NCBI GenBank assembly: GCA_024226555.1
Contig: JAAELO010000386.1
Coordinates: forward strand, 1 to 64,000
Reading direction: 5' to 3'
DNA from: Desulfobacterales bacterium
GTDB taxonomy: Bacteria; Desulfobacterota; Desulfobacteria; Desulfobacterales; JAAELO01
DNA: 64,000 bases
Part shown: piece after piece, positions 33,401 to 42,654 of the stretch
Numbering within the stretch: position 1 is the stretch's first letter
Layout of the letters: every line of letters starts with the position of its first letter
Translations under genes and position numbers: made by a program
The notes under the pieces: model-generated
What the model was told of the DNA's origin: nothing
Databases searched by the model: none
Seen by the model: only the letters and a program-made list of their open reading frames with translations

Positions 33401-35659
33401 AACATATGCCCCACCAGCTTTAAGAGTTCCAAGAATTGCATAGAGCATATTCGGTCCTGGTTCTGTCATAATTCCAACGGGGATATTAGGTCCCACACCT
33501 TGTGTTTTAAGATAATTAGCTATTTTATTAGAAATATGATGTAATTTTGAATAAGACACTTTTTCACCATCAAATAAAATGGCAACACCATCAGGAGTTT
33601 TTTTACACTGATCAATTATTTTTAAATATGGGAGATCAATTTTATCTTTCTCTTCTGTCAAAGAATTGTGTTTTTTACTATATTCACCAGATATTACTAC
33701 AGCAATTTCAGACATAGTTCTGCAATCTAATAAAACCTCACGATCAATTTCTTTAAAAGTTAAACCTAATTTTGTAATTATTCTAACTTTTTCCAGAGAA
33801 TCAATACCAAATTCAGCTTCTAAATCTTTTCCCATATCTGCAAGTTTTAGAGCTGTTTTACTGATTTCTGAAGTTACTTTTAAAACCTCATTTGAGATTT
33901 GATCATTATTGTTTTCAATTAATAAATTGGAAATTCTGTTTTCAACTTCTGAATTTGCTATTTGTCTTAGATTCTCGAAGAAATGTAAAACCAGGTTATC
34001 AATAATATCCTTTTCAAAAAAACCACTGTCATAATTGGCGGATATGGTAAGATTATTATCAAATATTTCTATAATATTATCTGAAGCACCACTAAAAGTT
34101 GAAGAATAAGCCCCATAATCAGTTATTTTTAATCCATCATATTCATTCTTAATATTGGTATTTCCAATGAAAGAAAGATAAACATTTGATAAAATGGCAG
34201 CTCTAACAAAAGGAGTAAATGAATTTGGAAGTTTACCGTTTTCAAGTTTCAAATTCTTTTTGAGATCGATTCCATTTTTATGAACCTGAACACGATCATA
34301 ACCACTGTATATAGCACTTTTGATTTGCTTGTCTACCCGTTTTACAAGTTTCTCATAGTTTTCGCCATTCTTTAAATCAAAGTTAAGAACAAGATTTTGA
34401 GCAAAACATCCAATAATATTTGATGCATCAACATTTGGATATACCTTTCCACTTGTTGGAAGATTTAATCTGATTTTATCAGTCTTATCAATTTTTCCAA
34501 TAGCTTTCAGAAAAGCAGATACAAGAAGTGAAAACAATGAGACTCTGTATCGTGATGTACTTTCTATTAATTTATCAGTAGTATCTTTGCCTAATTTATA
34601 ATGTAAGGTTTTTATTGAATCTATTAATTCATTGCTAAAATCAGCTTTTTTTCCAGCAGGATTCATAAAATATTTTTTTTCTCTTTCATTGGTTTTTTCA
34701 TATTTTTCGTACTTTTCTTTTTCACTCGGATCATTCCACGAATTAAGTTGTTTTACTATTGAATTATATTTATCAAAACTAACAGGAGGTAATATTTCAG
34801 GTTCTCCACCACTCATTTTAGAACTATATATTTCCAATAATTCTTTAAGAAATATTTGATTTCCAGTTCCATCAGAAATTAGATGATGAGTCATAAAAAG
34901 AATTTCAAATTCATCAGATTGTCTTTTAAATACAGTTATACCTTGCATTGGCCATTTGGTAATTTGAAATTGTGAATTAACCATATTATTGGATTCGTTT
35001 TCAATGATATTATTTTGTGCTTTTAAATCCATATTATTTAAATCAATTATATCAATTTTAGGAGTATTATTCATATCAGCTTCAACAAATTTATAATCAT
35101 CAAAGCTTGTTGCATTTTCTGGAATATCAAATACTCCTCTGAAAGTGGGATATCGATTTATTATAGTATTCCAACTGGATAGTAAAACATCCAAATCAAG
35201 AGGACCGTTAATTTTAATTTTTCCTCCAACAGTAAGAGAACTGAGGTTCCAATGGGATAATAGAATTGTGTATTGTGAATTTACAATTTCAATTTCTTTT
35301 ATATTTTTATTTGAAATTGTATTATCAATACCTTCTTTTTGTGGATTAATCATAATCAACTCTTTTTCGTCGTTAGAATGAATACCGTAGAAATATCTGC
35401 TTTCAAAGATACTAATCAAATCTCCTAATAATTCAAGTTGATACAAATCCCCTGGTGGGTATTTTGTTACAAATTCTTCCCTTTTATTTTCAGGCATTAA
35501 ATTTGTTAATTCGTTCATTAGAGAAACCATATTGATCGAATCTAAACCAATATCCCCTTCCAATAACATATCTTCATTTAGCTCTTCTACTTTATGGCCT
35601 GTAATTTTACATATTGATTCTAAAATTGTAATTTTTAATGATTGATCAATGTTAGTCAT
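30410..35659 (-). CDS. Nonribosomal peptide synthetase (CP-C-CP-A-C)
   Basis: This 1749-residue protein has five domains: carrier protein (about 5-90, Ser41 in GDIGLDSIN), condensation domain (about 130-570, catalytic HHLISDG at 258-264), a second carrier (about 595-670, GIDSLEKV), adenylation domain (about 690-1160) and a second condensation-like domain (about 1190-1640). The adenylation domain has LYTSGSTGNPKGV, YCFDISIWE, NLYGPTEASIAVTYH, YRTGD and NSNGKLDR. By eye the specificity residues read D-I-W-L-Q-I-L-I-A-K, which I cannot match to a known amino acid. The second condensation motif reads HHIVADL, with the final Gly lost. No thioesterase ends the protein. The carrier before the first condensation domain suggests that it accepts a chain from the PKS gene 33 bases upstream. 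Confidence 0.93.
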   Translation of the reverse strand: MTNIDQSLKITILESICKITGHKVEELNEDMLLEGDIGLDSINMVSLMNELTNLMPENKREEFVTKYPPGDLYQLELLGDLISIFESRYFYGIHSNDEKELIMINPQKEGIDNTISNKNIKEIEIVNSQYTILLSHWNLSSLTVGGKIKINGPLDLDVLLSSWNTIINRYPTFRGVFDIPENATSFDDYKFVEADMNNTPKIDIIDLNNMDLKAQNNIIENESNNMVNSQFQITKWPMQGITVFKRQSDEFEILFMTHHLISDGTGNQIFLKELLEIYSSKMSGGEPEILPPVSFDKYNSIVKQLNSWNDPSEKEKYEKYEKTNEREKKYFMNPAGKKADFSNELIDSIKTLHYKLGKDTTDKLIESTSRYRVSLFSLLVSAFLKAIGKIDKTDKIRLNLPTSGKVYPNVDASNIIGCFAQNLVLNFDLKNGENYEKLVKRVDKQIKSAIYSGYDRVQVHKNGIDLKKNLKLENGKLPNSFTPFVRAAILSNVYLSFIGNTNIKNEYDGLKITDYGAYSSTFSGASDNIIEIFDNNLTISANYDSGFFEKDIIDNLVLHFFENLRQIANSEVENRISNLLIENNNDQISNEVLKVTSEISKTALKLADMGKDLEAEFGIDSLEKVRIITKLGLTFKEIDREVLLDCRTMSEIAVVISGEYSKKHNSLTEEKDKIDLPYLKIIDQCKKTPDGVAILFDGEKVSYSKLHHISNKIANYLKTQGVGPNIPVGIMTEPGPNMLYAILGTLKAGGAYVPVDPNFPDDRIHYILNHSKIEIIITENEIGNLRTIFKNNKIHKKLIFLDEGNSGGILENITEIDQDKWLTFSDDEPVYCNSPEDLMNILYTSGSTGNPKGVMSNHAGYMNQLTWHQKEFEIKLEEKVVQKTTYCFDISIWELFWPLMYGATICPVRKETVKNPWKMAKWLNELKISIMLFVPSEFGEFMNAIEYDSIAFPHLRWIQFIGEALPISSVQKWIDKFGNKTGLVNLYGPTEASIAVTYHVIKKRPDSEGDHSIPIGKPMDNVDILILNKEMNLVKPEEIGELWIGGVQLAKGYFNNHEKTSEAFKPNSFKEIKGKYIYRTGDLAKKLPDGSIEYHGRIDNQIKIRGFRVELGEIEAVLSNIKSIKEAAVIVMESDSNQKRLIACLSGDEISSSEIKESISKKLTYYMIPHEFKWFDSLPKNSNGKLDRNAIKKMISGDNSEQIEGLKEDQKNIKELNEQYLPLGPAQKWLMTHFDPPYSWTGYTRFKYKKALDLKYFNKAVKNTIKRHDALRAVFIEKESEWVQKILPPEITEQKEIIQFYDGSHLSTESSEKEIHNLINNVIKGFEIEKYPLIQFIIIKFSDELYDISVIGHHIVADLVNSSILFEDIFSYYSQLSSGIETPELPQALSFKKYIDDIEKEKSGDELIEYINYWKSQFPSKDYSFSYSKDYNYGNNSEKSAKRIKLSLNKSDSEILLGKAKKFFNCNVYPVLLAPLYKLFSEINNDKWVVISHRSHGRDIDNNRTFFKTAGNFAVHYPVGINLSSGDIWKKIVGNIKNSLDAVPMNGVSFDMISEHLPSYMYPDEKLTPIRANYHGNRSQKMNSDIEFMNGERDVRFSSSDQKRMSIIEFFFFIEDGVLNMEIEYSKNYHSEMRIRRIGKRYMQLLDDIISTIRFQAVDQKNTLKPININSDNIDILNIENESQRKIFKIAGSLLYSIGSGSEDELITKPAKLKKEDMAQFISDISDLFNLLADSKPEEEQHYNKLLSQ

Positions 35660-35692
35660 GATTATACCTTCCTATTTATATTTTATATTAAT

Positions 35693-38600
35693 TTAATTTA
35701 CTTTTAATAGTACAAGACCTTTTCTTGCTTCAGGGACATCAGAGATTTCTACTTTTTCATCAGACAGATACTTTTCTGATGCAGGTTTACTTTCAGGCAG
35801 GTCAATCCAATGTCTGTTTTTTTTAAAAGGATATGTTGGTAACGGTATTCTTCTGTTTATATTAGAATTAGTATTCAATAATTCCCAATCAATTTCAGCT
35901 CCTAAAATCCAAACCTGTGCTATTTTTTCATAATTTTTATTATTTATTATTGATGATAGAAATTCAGAACCTTCTTTGCCACATATAAAAGGTCTAATCA
36001 ATTTTATGTTTTTTGAATTGCCATTATAGCAGTTTTCAATATTGGACTTTCCTTCCAAAAATATGTTAATTTTTTGTTTTAACTCTTCAATATCCTGGGC
36101 TATTATAGCTAATCTTTCAGGCATTACTTCACGGCCTGTCATTAAAGTGTATGAAATATTACCAATAGTCAGAAAGTCAATATTTTCGTTTTCTGAGTTT
36201 TTTTCAATATATTCTTTTATATTAAGTGCATATTGATGTAGTTGCTCATTATTTTTAGCAGATAAAACAAAAAGATGTGGATTATTATCTGAGCATTCTT
36301 TATCTAAATTGTTTTTATATTCTTCAACTATTAAATGTGCATTTGCTCCACCAAAACCGAAGGAGCTTATACATGCTTTTCTACTGTTATCTTTTAATCC
36401 ATCCCCATTAGTTTTCCAATCAATACTTTTGTTAGTAATATAAAAAGGGGAGTCATCAATTTTTATATAAGGATTTAATTTGTTAAAATTAATACTTGCA
36501 GGAATTTTTTTATGTTTAAAAGCCATAAGAATTTTAAGAAACCCTGCAATACCAGACGCTGCTTCCAAATGGCCAATATTGGTTTTTACAGAACCTATTC
36601 CACAATAATTTTTCTTTTTAGGTTTTTTAATTAATTCAGCAAAAGCACTTGTTAAACCGTTGAATTCGATCGGATCACCAAGTTCAGTTCCTGTTCCATG
36701 AGTTTCAATATATGAAATTTCAGAAGGATCTATATTTGTTTTGTTAAAAGCATTAACTATTAAATCTTTTTGAGCCTTTGGATTTGGTGATGTCAGCGTA
36801 TTAGCTTTACCTCCATGATTAACAGAAGAACTCTTAATAACGCCATAAATATAATCACCATCTCTTTCTGCTTTTGAAAGTGATTTCAATAATACTGCTC
36901 CTGAACCTTCTCCCCTAACATATCCATTAGCATCTTTATCAAATGTCTTGCATTGCCCATCCGGGCTCAACATTCCTGCATTACTAAGACCAATAAAGGT
37001 ATTTGGAGTAAGTAAAAGATTAACTCCACCCGCTATAGCCATTTCGCAATTACCTGATAAAATAGCTCCTACAGCTTTATGTATAGCAACAAGTGAACTG
37101 GAGCATGCTGTATCGATAGCTTCACTAGGTCCATGAAGATTTAGGAAATATGAAATTCTGTTTGCGATTATTGAATGTGAAATGCCTGTCAGAATATGCG
37201 CTTTAACTTCTTTCGAATATTTTGTTAATAACTCAAAATAGTCAAAGGTTGAAACACCTACAAATAATCCGGTATCTGTGCCTGAAATATCAGATGCTTT
37301 TATCGAAGCATCCTCGATTGTCTTCCAAACTGTTTGAAGAAATATTCTTTGTTGTGGATCCATTAATTTTGCTTCAGTTGGTGAAATTCCAAAAAACATA
37401 GAATCGAACTTATCAATATCATTAATAAAACCACCCCACTTAACATTTGTTTTATTTGTTTCTGTTACAGGGTCTCCATAGTATTCATTCCAATCCCACC
37501 TATCTTTAGGGATTTCAGAAATCAGATTTTTCCCTTCAAGAATATTCTCCCAGAATTGATCAATGTTATCAGAACCCGGTAAAACACCGTTAATACCAAT
37601 AACTGCAATTCCATCATCGCTTTTAAAAATCTTTTCATTTTTTATTACTTTTTTCTTATTTTTGTTTTTTTCAATTACTTTATTAGAACTCTCATTATGC
37701 AATAATTCTGCAGGAATAATACCAAAATAATCTATTAAATTTCTTAAATACTTATTTGAAAAGTAATATGACAGGTCACTGATATTTGTATATTCAAATA
37801 AAATAGTTGGAAGAAGTTCAATATGGAGTTCCTCTTCAAGCTTCTTTGATACATTAACCAACTCTATTGAGCTAAGATAGCTCATAAAACTCTCGTTTTT
37901 GTCCATTTCAGTCTCTGGAATACCAAGAATTTTTGAGGCTGTTTTCTCTAAGTATTTTTCAACTTTTTCAGTATAATACTTTTTTTCTCTAATAAGATCA
38001 TGATTATTAATTACTTTATCTGAATTTTGATAAAAATCATTAAACATAAACATTTTATCCCAATCAGGATAATCATTCATATTTTTATATACTACTTCAA
38101 AATCACCAGGTACTTTATAAAAGGCTTTTTCTTTTGTCAGTTTTTTTAATTCTTTTAATATTATATTATTAATTTCATTATCAGAAAATCGTTTACTTTG
38201 TTTTTTCTCATCATTTTGAATCTGCTTAAAATCAGGTTTAATCAAAGCATGTGGATATTCCCCTTTTTTTTCATCTATTTTAGGTAATATTTTTACCTCT
38301 GAAATGTATTTACTTTCTAAAAGTATTTCTTTTATATCCTCAGGATAAATATTCTTTCCTCCATTACTAACAATGATTTTTTTAAGTCTTCCTGTTATAA
38401 ATATAAAACCATCATCATCAATAGATGCAATGTCACCAGTATGAAGCCACCCATCACTATCTATTACTTTATTAGTAGCATCTTGCATATTGTAATAACC
38501 ATCCATAATACTAGGCCCTTTTACAAGGAGTTCGCCATTACCCTCTTCATCCACTGGAACAATTTTTATCTCTACACCAGGTAAAACTTTTCCAATAGAG

Positions 38601-39748
38601 CCATTTTTATTAAAATCAATAGAATTACTTGATATTACAGGTGAATATTCAGTCAGACCATAGCCTTGTAGATTTTTAATCCCTATTTTATTAAGACCAT
38701 CCAATGTTTTTTTCTTTATTGGGGCTCCACCGGAAATAAAATATTTAATTGAATTAAGTTTTCTATTATTTTTCTTAAGATGATGAAATATTTTTTCAAG
38801 AAGTATTGGTACAGTTGGCAACAATGAAGCTTTTACCTCATCAATAGTATCCACTATCTCCTTTGTCTTAAATGTAGTTAGAATTACTGATTCACCATAG
38901 CAGTCAAGTACAATAAGAATGCATGCCATAATTGGAAATGTATGATGAAATGGAATTGTTGAAAGTAATACATCTTTTTCCACCATACGTTTTACTTTCG
39001 CTTGACTATTAATCGCATGCATATTTGATAGAATTGCAAAATGTGATAAAACAGCAAATTGTTTTCCATGCATGTAACTTAACATTAAAGTGTCTTTTGG
39101 ATTAAGTTTTATATCTGAATAGTAATCAATTTTTAATTGAAATAATTTTTTTCCAATATTCAAAATTGACCCATAATAAATATATTTTTGATTTTTAAAA
39201 TATTTCTTATTTGATATTTCTTCCTTTTCTATTATAGTCAATTCTTTATCAAAATTTAAAAAATCAATATTATTTGATCCCGGTTTCTTTAATGAATTAA
39301 GATCATCATAAATTTTTTGATGTTGATCAAAACAAATTATATTATTAAATAAATCGATTTCATTATTTACTTCTATAACTTTATCTATAAAAAAAACTGA
39401 TGTAAAAATCTGCTTCATTTTGCTTTCCTGGAATACTTTCTTTAATTCATCTTTACCAAGGAAGATATCAACAGGTACGATCACAACTCCTATTGATGCA
39501 AGAGAAAGAAAAACAACCGGCCACTCCAACCTGTTTTCAGATAAAAGACCTATTTTATCACCTTTTTTAATCCCCATGTTTAATAGTGCATTACCAATAT
39601 TTTTAATTGCCTTTTGAAGTTTTCCATATGAAACACTTTTATATTCATCTCCGATTTTCATAGAAAAGGCTTTGTAATTTAGTTTGTCCTGATCAAAAGT
39701 CTTGATCATTTCTCTGGTCGTTAGACATTTTTTATTGTTTTTTTTCAT
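35693..39748 (-). CDS. Hybrid acyl-ligase-like / carrier / ketosynthase protein (PKS module without AT)
   Basis: The 1351 residues hold three parts. The first 550 resemble long-chain acyl-CoA synthetases (LSTIPFHHTFP, GYGLTEYSPV, HTGDIASIDDDGF, GRLKKIIVSNGGKNIYPE), but the ATP-binding SGTTG..KG loop is missing (LMLSYMHGKQFAVLSHF) and there is no C-terminal catalytic lysine motif. A carrier domain follows (about 610-690, FMSYLSSIELV). A full ketosynthase then runs about 735-1170 with DTACSSS, HGTGT and NIGHLEAA, followed by the post-KS linker ending RIPLPTYPFKKNRHW. There is no acyltransferase, so malonyl loading must come in trans. It is the first gene of the synthetase operon, with a sigma-54-like site about 265 bases upstream. 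Confidence 0.9.
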   Translation of the reverse strand: MKKNNKKCLTTREMIKTFDQDKLNYKAFSMKIGDEYKSVSYGKLQKAIKNIGNALLNMGIKKGDKIGLLSENRLEWPVVFLSLASIGVVIVPVDIFLGKDELKKVFQESKMKQIFTSVFFIDKVIEVNNEIDLFNNIICFDQHQKIYDDLNSLKKPGSNNIDFLNFDKELTIIEKEEISNKKYFKNQKYIYYGSILNIGKKLFQLKIDYYSDIKLNPKDTLMLSYMHGKQFAVLSHFAILSNMHAINSQAKVKRMVEKDVLLSTIPFHHTFPIMACILIVLDCYGESVILTTFKTKEIVDTIDEVKASLLPTVPILLEKIFHHLKKNNRKLNSIKYFISGGAPIKKKTLDGLNKIGIKNLQGYGLTEYSPVISSNSIDFNKNGSIGKVLPGVEIKIVPVDEEGNGELLVKGPSIMDGYYNMQDATNKVIDSDGWLHTGDIASIDDDGFIFITGRLKKIIVSNGGKNIYPEDIKEILLESKYISEVKILPKIDEKKGEYPHALIKPDFKQIQNDEKKQSKRFSDNEINNIILKELKKLTKEKAFYKVPGDFEVVYKNMNDYPDWDKMFMFNDFYQNSDKVINNHDLIREKKYYTEKVEKYLEKTASKILGIPETEMDKNESFMSYLSSIELVNVSKKLEEELHIELLPTILFEYTNISDLSYYFSNKYLRNLIDYFGIIPAELLHNESSNKVIEKNKNKKKVIKNEKIFKSDDGIAVIGINGVLPGSDNIDQFWENILEGKNLISEIPKDRWDWNEYYGDPVTETNKTNVKWGGFINDIDKFDSMFFGISPTEAKLMDPQQRIFLQTVWKTIEDASIKASDISGTDTGLFVGVSTFDYFELLTKYSKEVKAHILTGISHSIIANRISYFLNLHGPSEAIDTACSSSLVAIHKAVGAILSGNCEMAIAGGVNLLLTPNTFIGLSNAGMLSPDGQCKTFDKDANGYVRGEGSGAVLLKSLSKAERDGDYIYGVIKSSSVNHGGKANTLTSPNPKAQKDLIVNAFNKTNIDPSEISYIETHGTGTELGDPIEFNGLTSAFAELIKKPKKKNYCGIGSVKTNIGHLEAASGIAGFLKILMAFKHKKIPASINFNKLNPYIKIDDSPFYITNKSIDWKTNGDGLKDNSRKACISSFGFGGANAHLIVEEYKNNLDKECSDNNPHLFVLSAKNNEQLHQYALNIKEYIEKNSENENIDFLTIGNISYTLMTGREVMPERLAIIAQDIEELKQKINIFLEGKSNIENCYNGNSKNIKLIRPFICGKEGSEFLSSIINNKNYEKIAQVWILGAEIDWELLNTNSNINRRIPLPTYPFKKNRHWIDLPESKPASEKYLSDEKVEISDVPEARKGLVLLKVN

Positions 39749-40010
39749 AAGTTTTTCATTCCCCTGTTTTTAAAACATTACTTCTTAAGTATGTTTTTTT
39801 AATCATAACTATAAAAAAGAAGTTTTACTGAGTAGTAATGTTTAATTATTTAGAGAATCTCCTTTTTCTTTTATTTATTTGATATGTGTGCATAGCTCCG
39901 CTTTTCTGAGTTACATGGCTTCTTTTTAAATTTAAAAAGCATGTACCGAGATCTGATATTTTACTACTTTAATGAATTACATCTAAAAATCATTAAGTCC
40001 TATTTAGTAT

Positions 40011-40026
40011 TTCAATTATTGTGCCA
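40011..40026 (-). promoter_or_regulatory. Possible sigma-54 promoter of the NRPS/PKS operon
   Basis: On the minus strand TGGCACAATAATTGAA keeps the -24 TGGCAC and the spacing; -12 reads GA rather than GC. It is about 265 bases upstream of the PKS start and near a gene for a sigma-54 activator. Confidence 0.5.
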
Positions 40027-40246
40027 AAGTAGTATTATATTTCATATAACTTCGCTATACTTCTCTGAATAACAACTTAGAGAGTTATTTAATTGTTATA
40101 TTTAGTGTATGAATTGCATAAATGGTTCTATTTGAGTCATGAAATAAAAGGATAAATTCATAGATGGGACATTAATAAATTATGGTTCTTAAATTTATGA
40201 GAGGAAGTAAATCTAATGATCATTGTTTTTACTTCCACCAATTATA

Positions 40247-40372
40247 GGGCACCTCCTAATAATTAGAGTTTTAATTGAAATACAAGGCTGAGGAAAATAT
40301 AAAGGGTTGGCTTTACTACAGTTATTTTCAAAAACGCAGTAGTTCGCTCAAAAGACAGTTTTTAGTGATCTC
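40247..40372. mobile_element. MITE copy
   Basis: GGGCACCTCCTAATAATTAG to CAGTTTTTAGTGATC; moderately decayed. It lies in a gap of about 1 kb (39749-40796) where I otherwise see only the sigma-54-like site and no gene. Confidence 0.7.
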
Positions 40373-40796
40373 TATAATTATTTCAGAAGCTATCTCGAAA
40401 TTAATTATTCAAATAAAAAAGATTTTGCAATTAAACCTAAGGAAGATAGTATTAATAACAGTATTTATAGCAAATCACTTCGTTATTTTTAATAAAGGTA
40501 CTTATTAAACAAAAAGCTTTTTTAACCAGTGTTTCAACCATTAATTCACTATTAATGGCTTCCCTTAATAATTCGATCAAAGTAATTATGAGAAATTGCT
40601 ATAATGGATCATTCAACTTAAGGGACCATAATATGATTTGTTTTTTTTTGTGATTACTGGAATTAATTGGTGTACTACTATCTGGTAGCACTCATTTACT
40701 ATGATAAATTTATTTCCTTGAAGTGTTCAAGTCTCATATTGAAAAAAACCTGGTGAAATACTCTGGGAATAAAAATTCTTCGCTAAAATAATTATG

Positions 40797-42032
40797 TTAA
40801 GTTTCAGATTTACCAAAAACTATACAGGAATTTATTTTATTAAATCCTGATGATTTAGAAAGTGCATAATTTACTTGTTTTTCGACAAAAACAGAGTTAC
40901 TAAAGCAGCATTCTTTATCAATAGGATTATCAAGATTTTTATTAGGATGAATGAAATTATTTTTAATCTGAATAATTGTTGCAACTGCATTTATCAAACC
41001 AGCTGAATTTAGACAATGACCAGTCAAACATTTTGTTGAATTCAAATGAATTTTACTAAGATTTTTACTAAATACTCTTTTTATAGCTCTAATTTCTGTC
41101 TTATCTTCAAAGGGTTCAGATGAGCCATTCGTATTAATATACATTATATCTTCTTTTGATATTCCTGCATTTTCGATAGCTTTTTCCATTGTTATAATAT
41201 CGCTTTCTTCATCCGGATAGTTCTTTTTTATAGAATTCATCATTACAGCGCCCTCACACATTTCAGCCATTATTTCTGTATTTCTGTTTTTTGCTGATTC
41301 TAATGATTCTAATACCAAACAACAACTTCCTTCCCCATAAATATAACCATCATGTTTAAAATCAAAAGGACGGCATGTTTTTTCAGGTTCACTTGAAAAA
41401 TTATACCCCCCCATAGTTCCATAGTTAAATTGATTTTGCAGATTATTTAAAGAGATGTTGTTAAAAGGTGAAACTATAAGACATGCTTTAATTTTTTTAC
41501 TGTTTATTAATTGAAAAGCTCTGTATATTCCAATATTTCCGCTATCATTTGAAAAATCTATAACTTCGCAGACACCTTTGATATTAAATATTTTTAAAAT
41601 AATGTGCTTTAAAATGTTATTAATCTTTATCCATGACCTATAACCTTTAGAGTTTTTATTTAAAATTTTATGCAAATTACTCTGATTTACAATGACTAAT
41701 CCTATTTCTTCAGGATTAACTTTTCCAAGATTTGCAATTTTCCAGGCTTCAAAAACAGGTATTATAGATTTTAAAAGAGATGTATCTTTTGGGTTTATTA
41801 GTAAATTTTTTATTTTTTTGTCAAAAAAAATATTTCTTAAATAGTTTGATAAAGGTTTTAAAAATATTTTTGAATATATAATAGGTTTTCTATTAAATTT
41901 TGTAGCGATATCTTGTTTTACAAAATTTGATTTCCCATTTTTCAATGCCATTTCAAATTCATCTATATTTTCGGCAATAGAACAAATAACGCCCATTCCT
42001 GTAACAACAACTTTTTTATTATTTAGATCCAT
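40797..42032 (-). CDS. Ketosynthase-fold protein without catalytic Cys and first His
   Basis: The 411-residue protein is a stand-alone beta-ketoacyl synthase homologue: VVVTGMGVICSIAENIDEFE at the start, CRPFDFKHDGYIYGEGSCCL ('RPFD..rdG...gEGag..vLE') and TKCLTGHCLNSAGLINAVAT. At the nucleophile position, where active enzymes have TACSS, it reads FSNDSGN, and the HGTGT histidine is Asn (NTNGSSEPFEDKTE). Only the second His (TGH) survives. It therefore cannot condense by the usual mechanism and resembles chain-length-factor-type partners that heterodimerise with a catalytic KS. The natural partner would be the KS of the PKS gene. Confidence 0.85.
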   Translation of the reverse strand: MDLNNKKVVVTGMGVICSIAENIDEFEMALKNGKSNFVKQDIATKFNRKPIIYSKIFLKPLSNYLRNIFFDKKIKNLLINPKDTSLLKSIIPVFEAWKIANLGKVNPEEIGLVIVNQSNLHKILNKNSKGYRSWIKINNILKHIILKIFNIKGVCEVIDFSNDSGNIGIYRAFQLINSKKIKACLIVSPFNNISLNNLQNQFNYGTMGGYNFSSEPEKTCRPFDFKHDGYIYGEGSCCLVLESLESAKNRNTEIMAEMCEGAVMMNSIKKNYPDEESDIITMEKAIENAGISKEDIMYINTNGSSEPFEDKTEIRAIKRVFSKNLSKIHLNSTKCLTGHCLNSAGLINAVATIIQIKNNFIHPNKNLDNPIDKECCFSNSVFVEKQVNYALSKSSGFNKINSCIVFGKSET

Positions 42033-42170
42033 AGTATTTTCTTTAAAATGAACTGTTTTTATTAAAATCGATCTTAATATTTGATAATCATCAATATGAT
42101 TACTGCATTTAGTTCTTTATAGTCATTCATAACAAAATAAATATTTACAACCTATATCGTTTTAATTAAT

Positions 42171-42334
42171 GGTAACCTCTAATAATTAAATTTATTGCTG
42201 AAAACAAATCGTTAAATAAATACAAGAGAATAAAATAGCGATTTGATTTTTACTTTAGCTCTTTTTCGAACAATTCATTTGTTCTTTTTTTCAGGAACTT
42301 TAAGTAATCAAAGTGCAATTATTAGAGGATACCC
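42171..42334. mobile_element. MITE copy, long variant
   Basis: GGTAACCTCTAATAATTAAA to CAATTATTAGAGGATACCC, with extra AT-rich centre (about 164 bp). The rest of the 42033-42654 gap holds no visible gene. Confidence 0.7.
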
Positions 42335-42620
42335 AAATGATTTTATAAAATATTATTTATCCTTTTATGAGTTTAATAGTTGATACAATAAATCGTTGCT
42401 TTTTACTATAATCAGAATTATCCATATGATCATTTAGAAAGCAATTATGATAACGATGTAAATTAATAAGAATTGTTAATATTTCACCCACTTCACTTCA
42501 CTCGACATTTAGTTAATACAATATTTATGCCAACAAAATTACAATTTGTATAATATTCTATATGGAGTAATATCAGGTAGATAGAATGGGGGTATAATAA
42601 TTACTGTAGAAAAAAATCAA

Positions 42621-42653
42621 AGTGGCTCATTTTTTTAATAAATCTGGGCCACT
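42621..42653 (-). terminator. Terminator after the sigma-54 activator gene
   Basis: AGTGGC and GCCACT pair around an AT-rich loop, and the minus strand continues into TTTGATTTTTT. It lies directly after the stop at 42655. Confidence 0.65.
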
Positions 42654-42654
42654 A

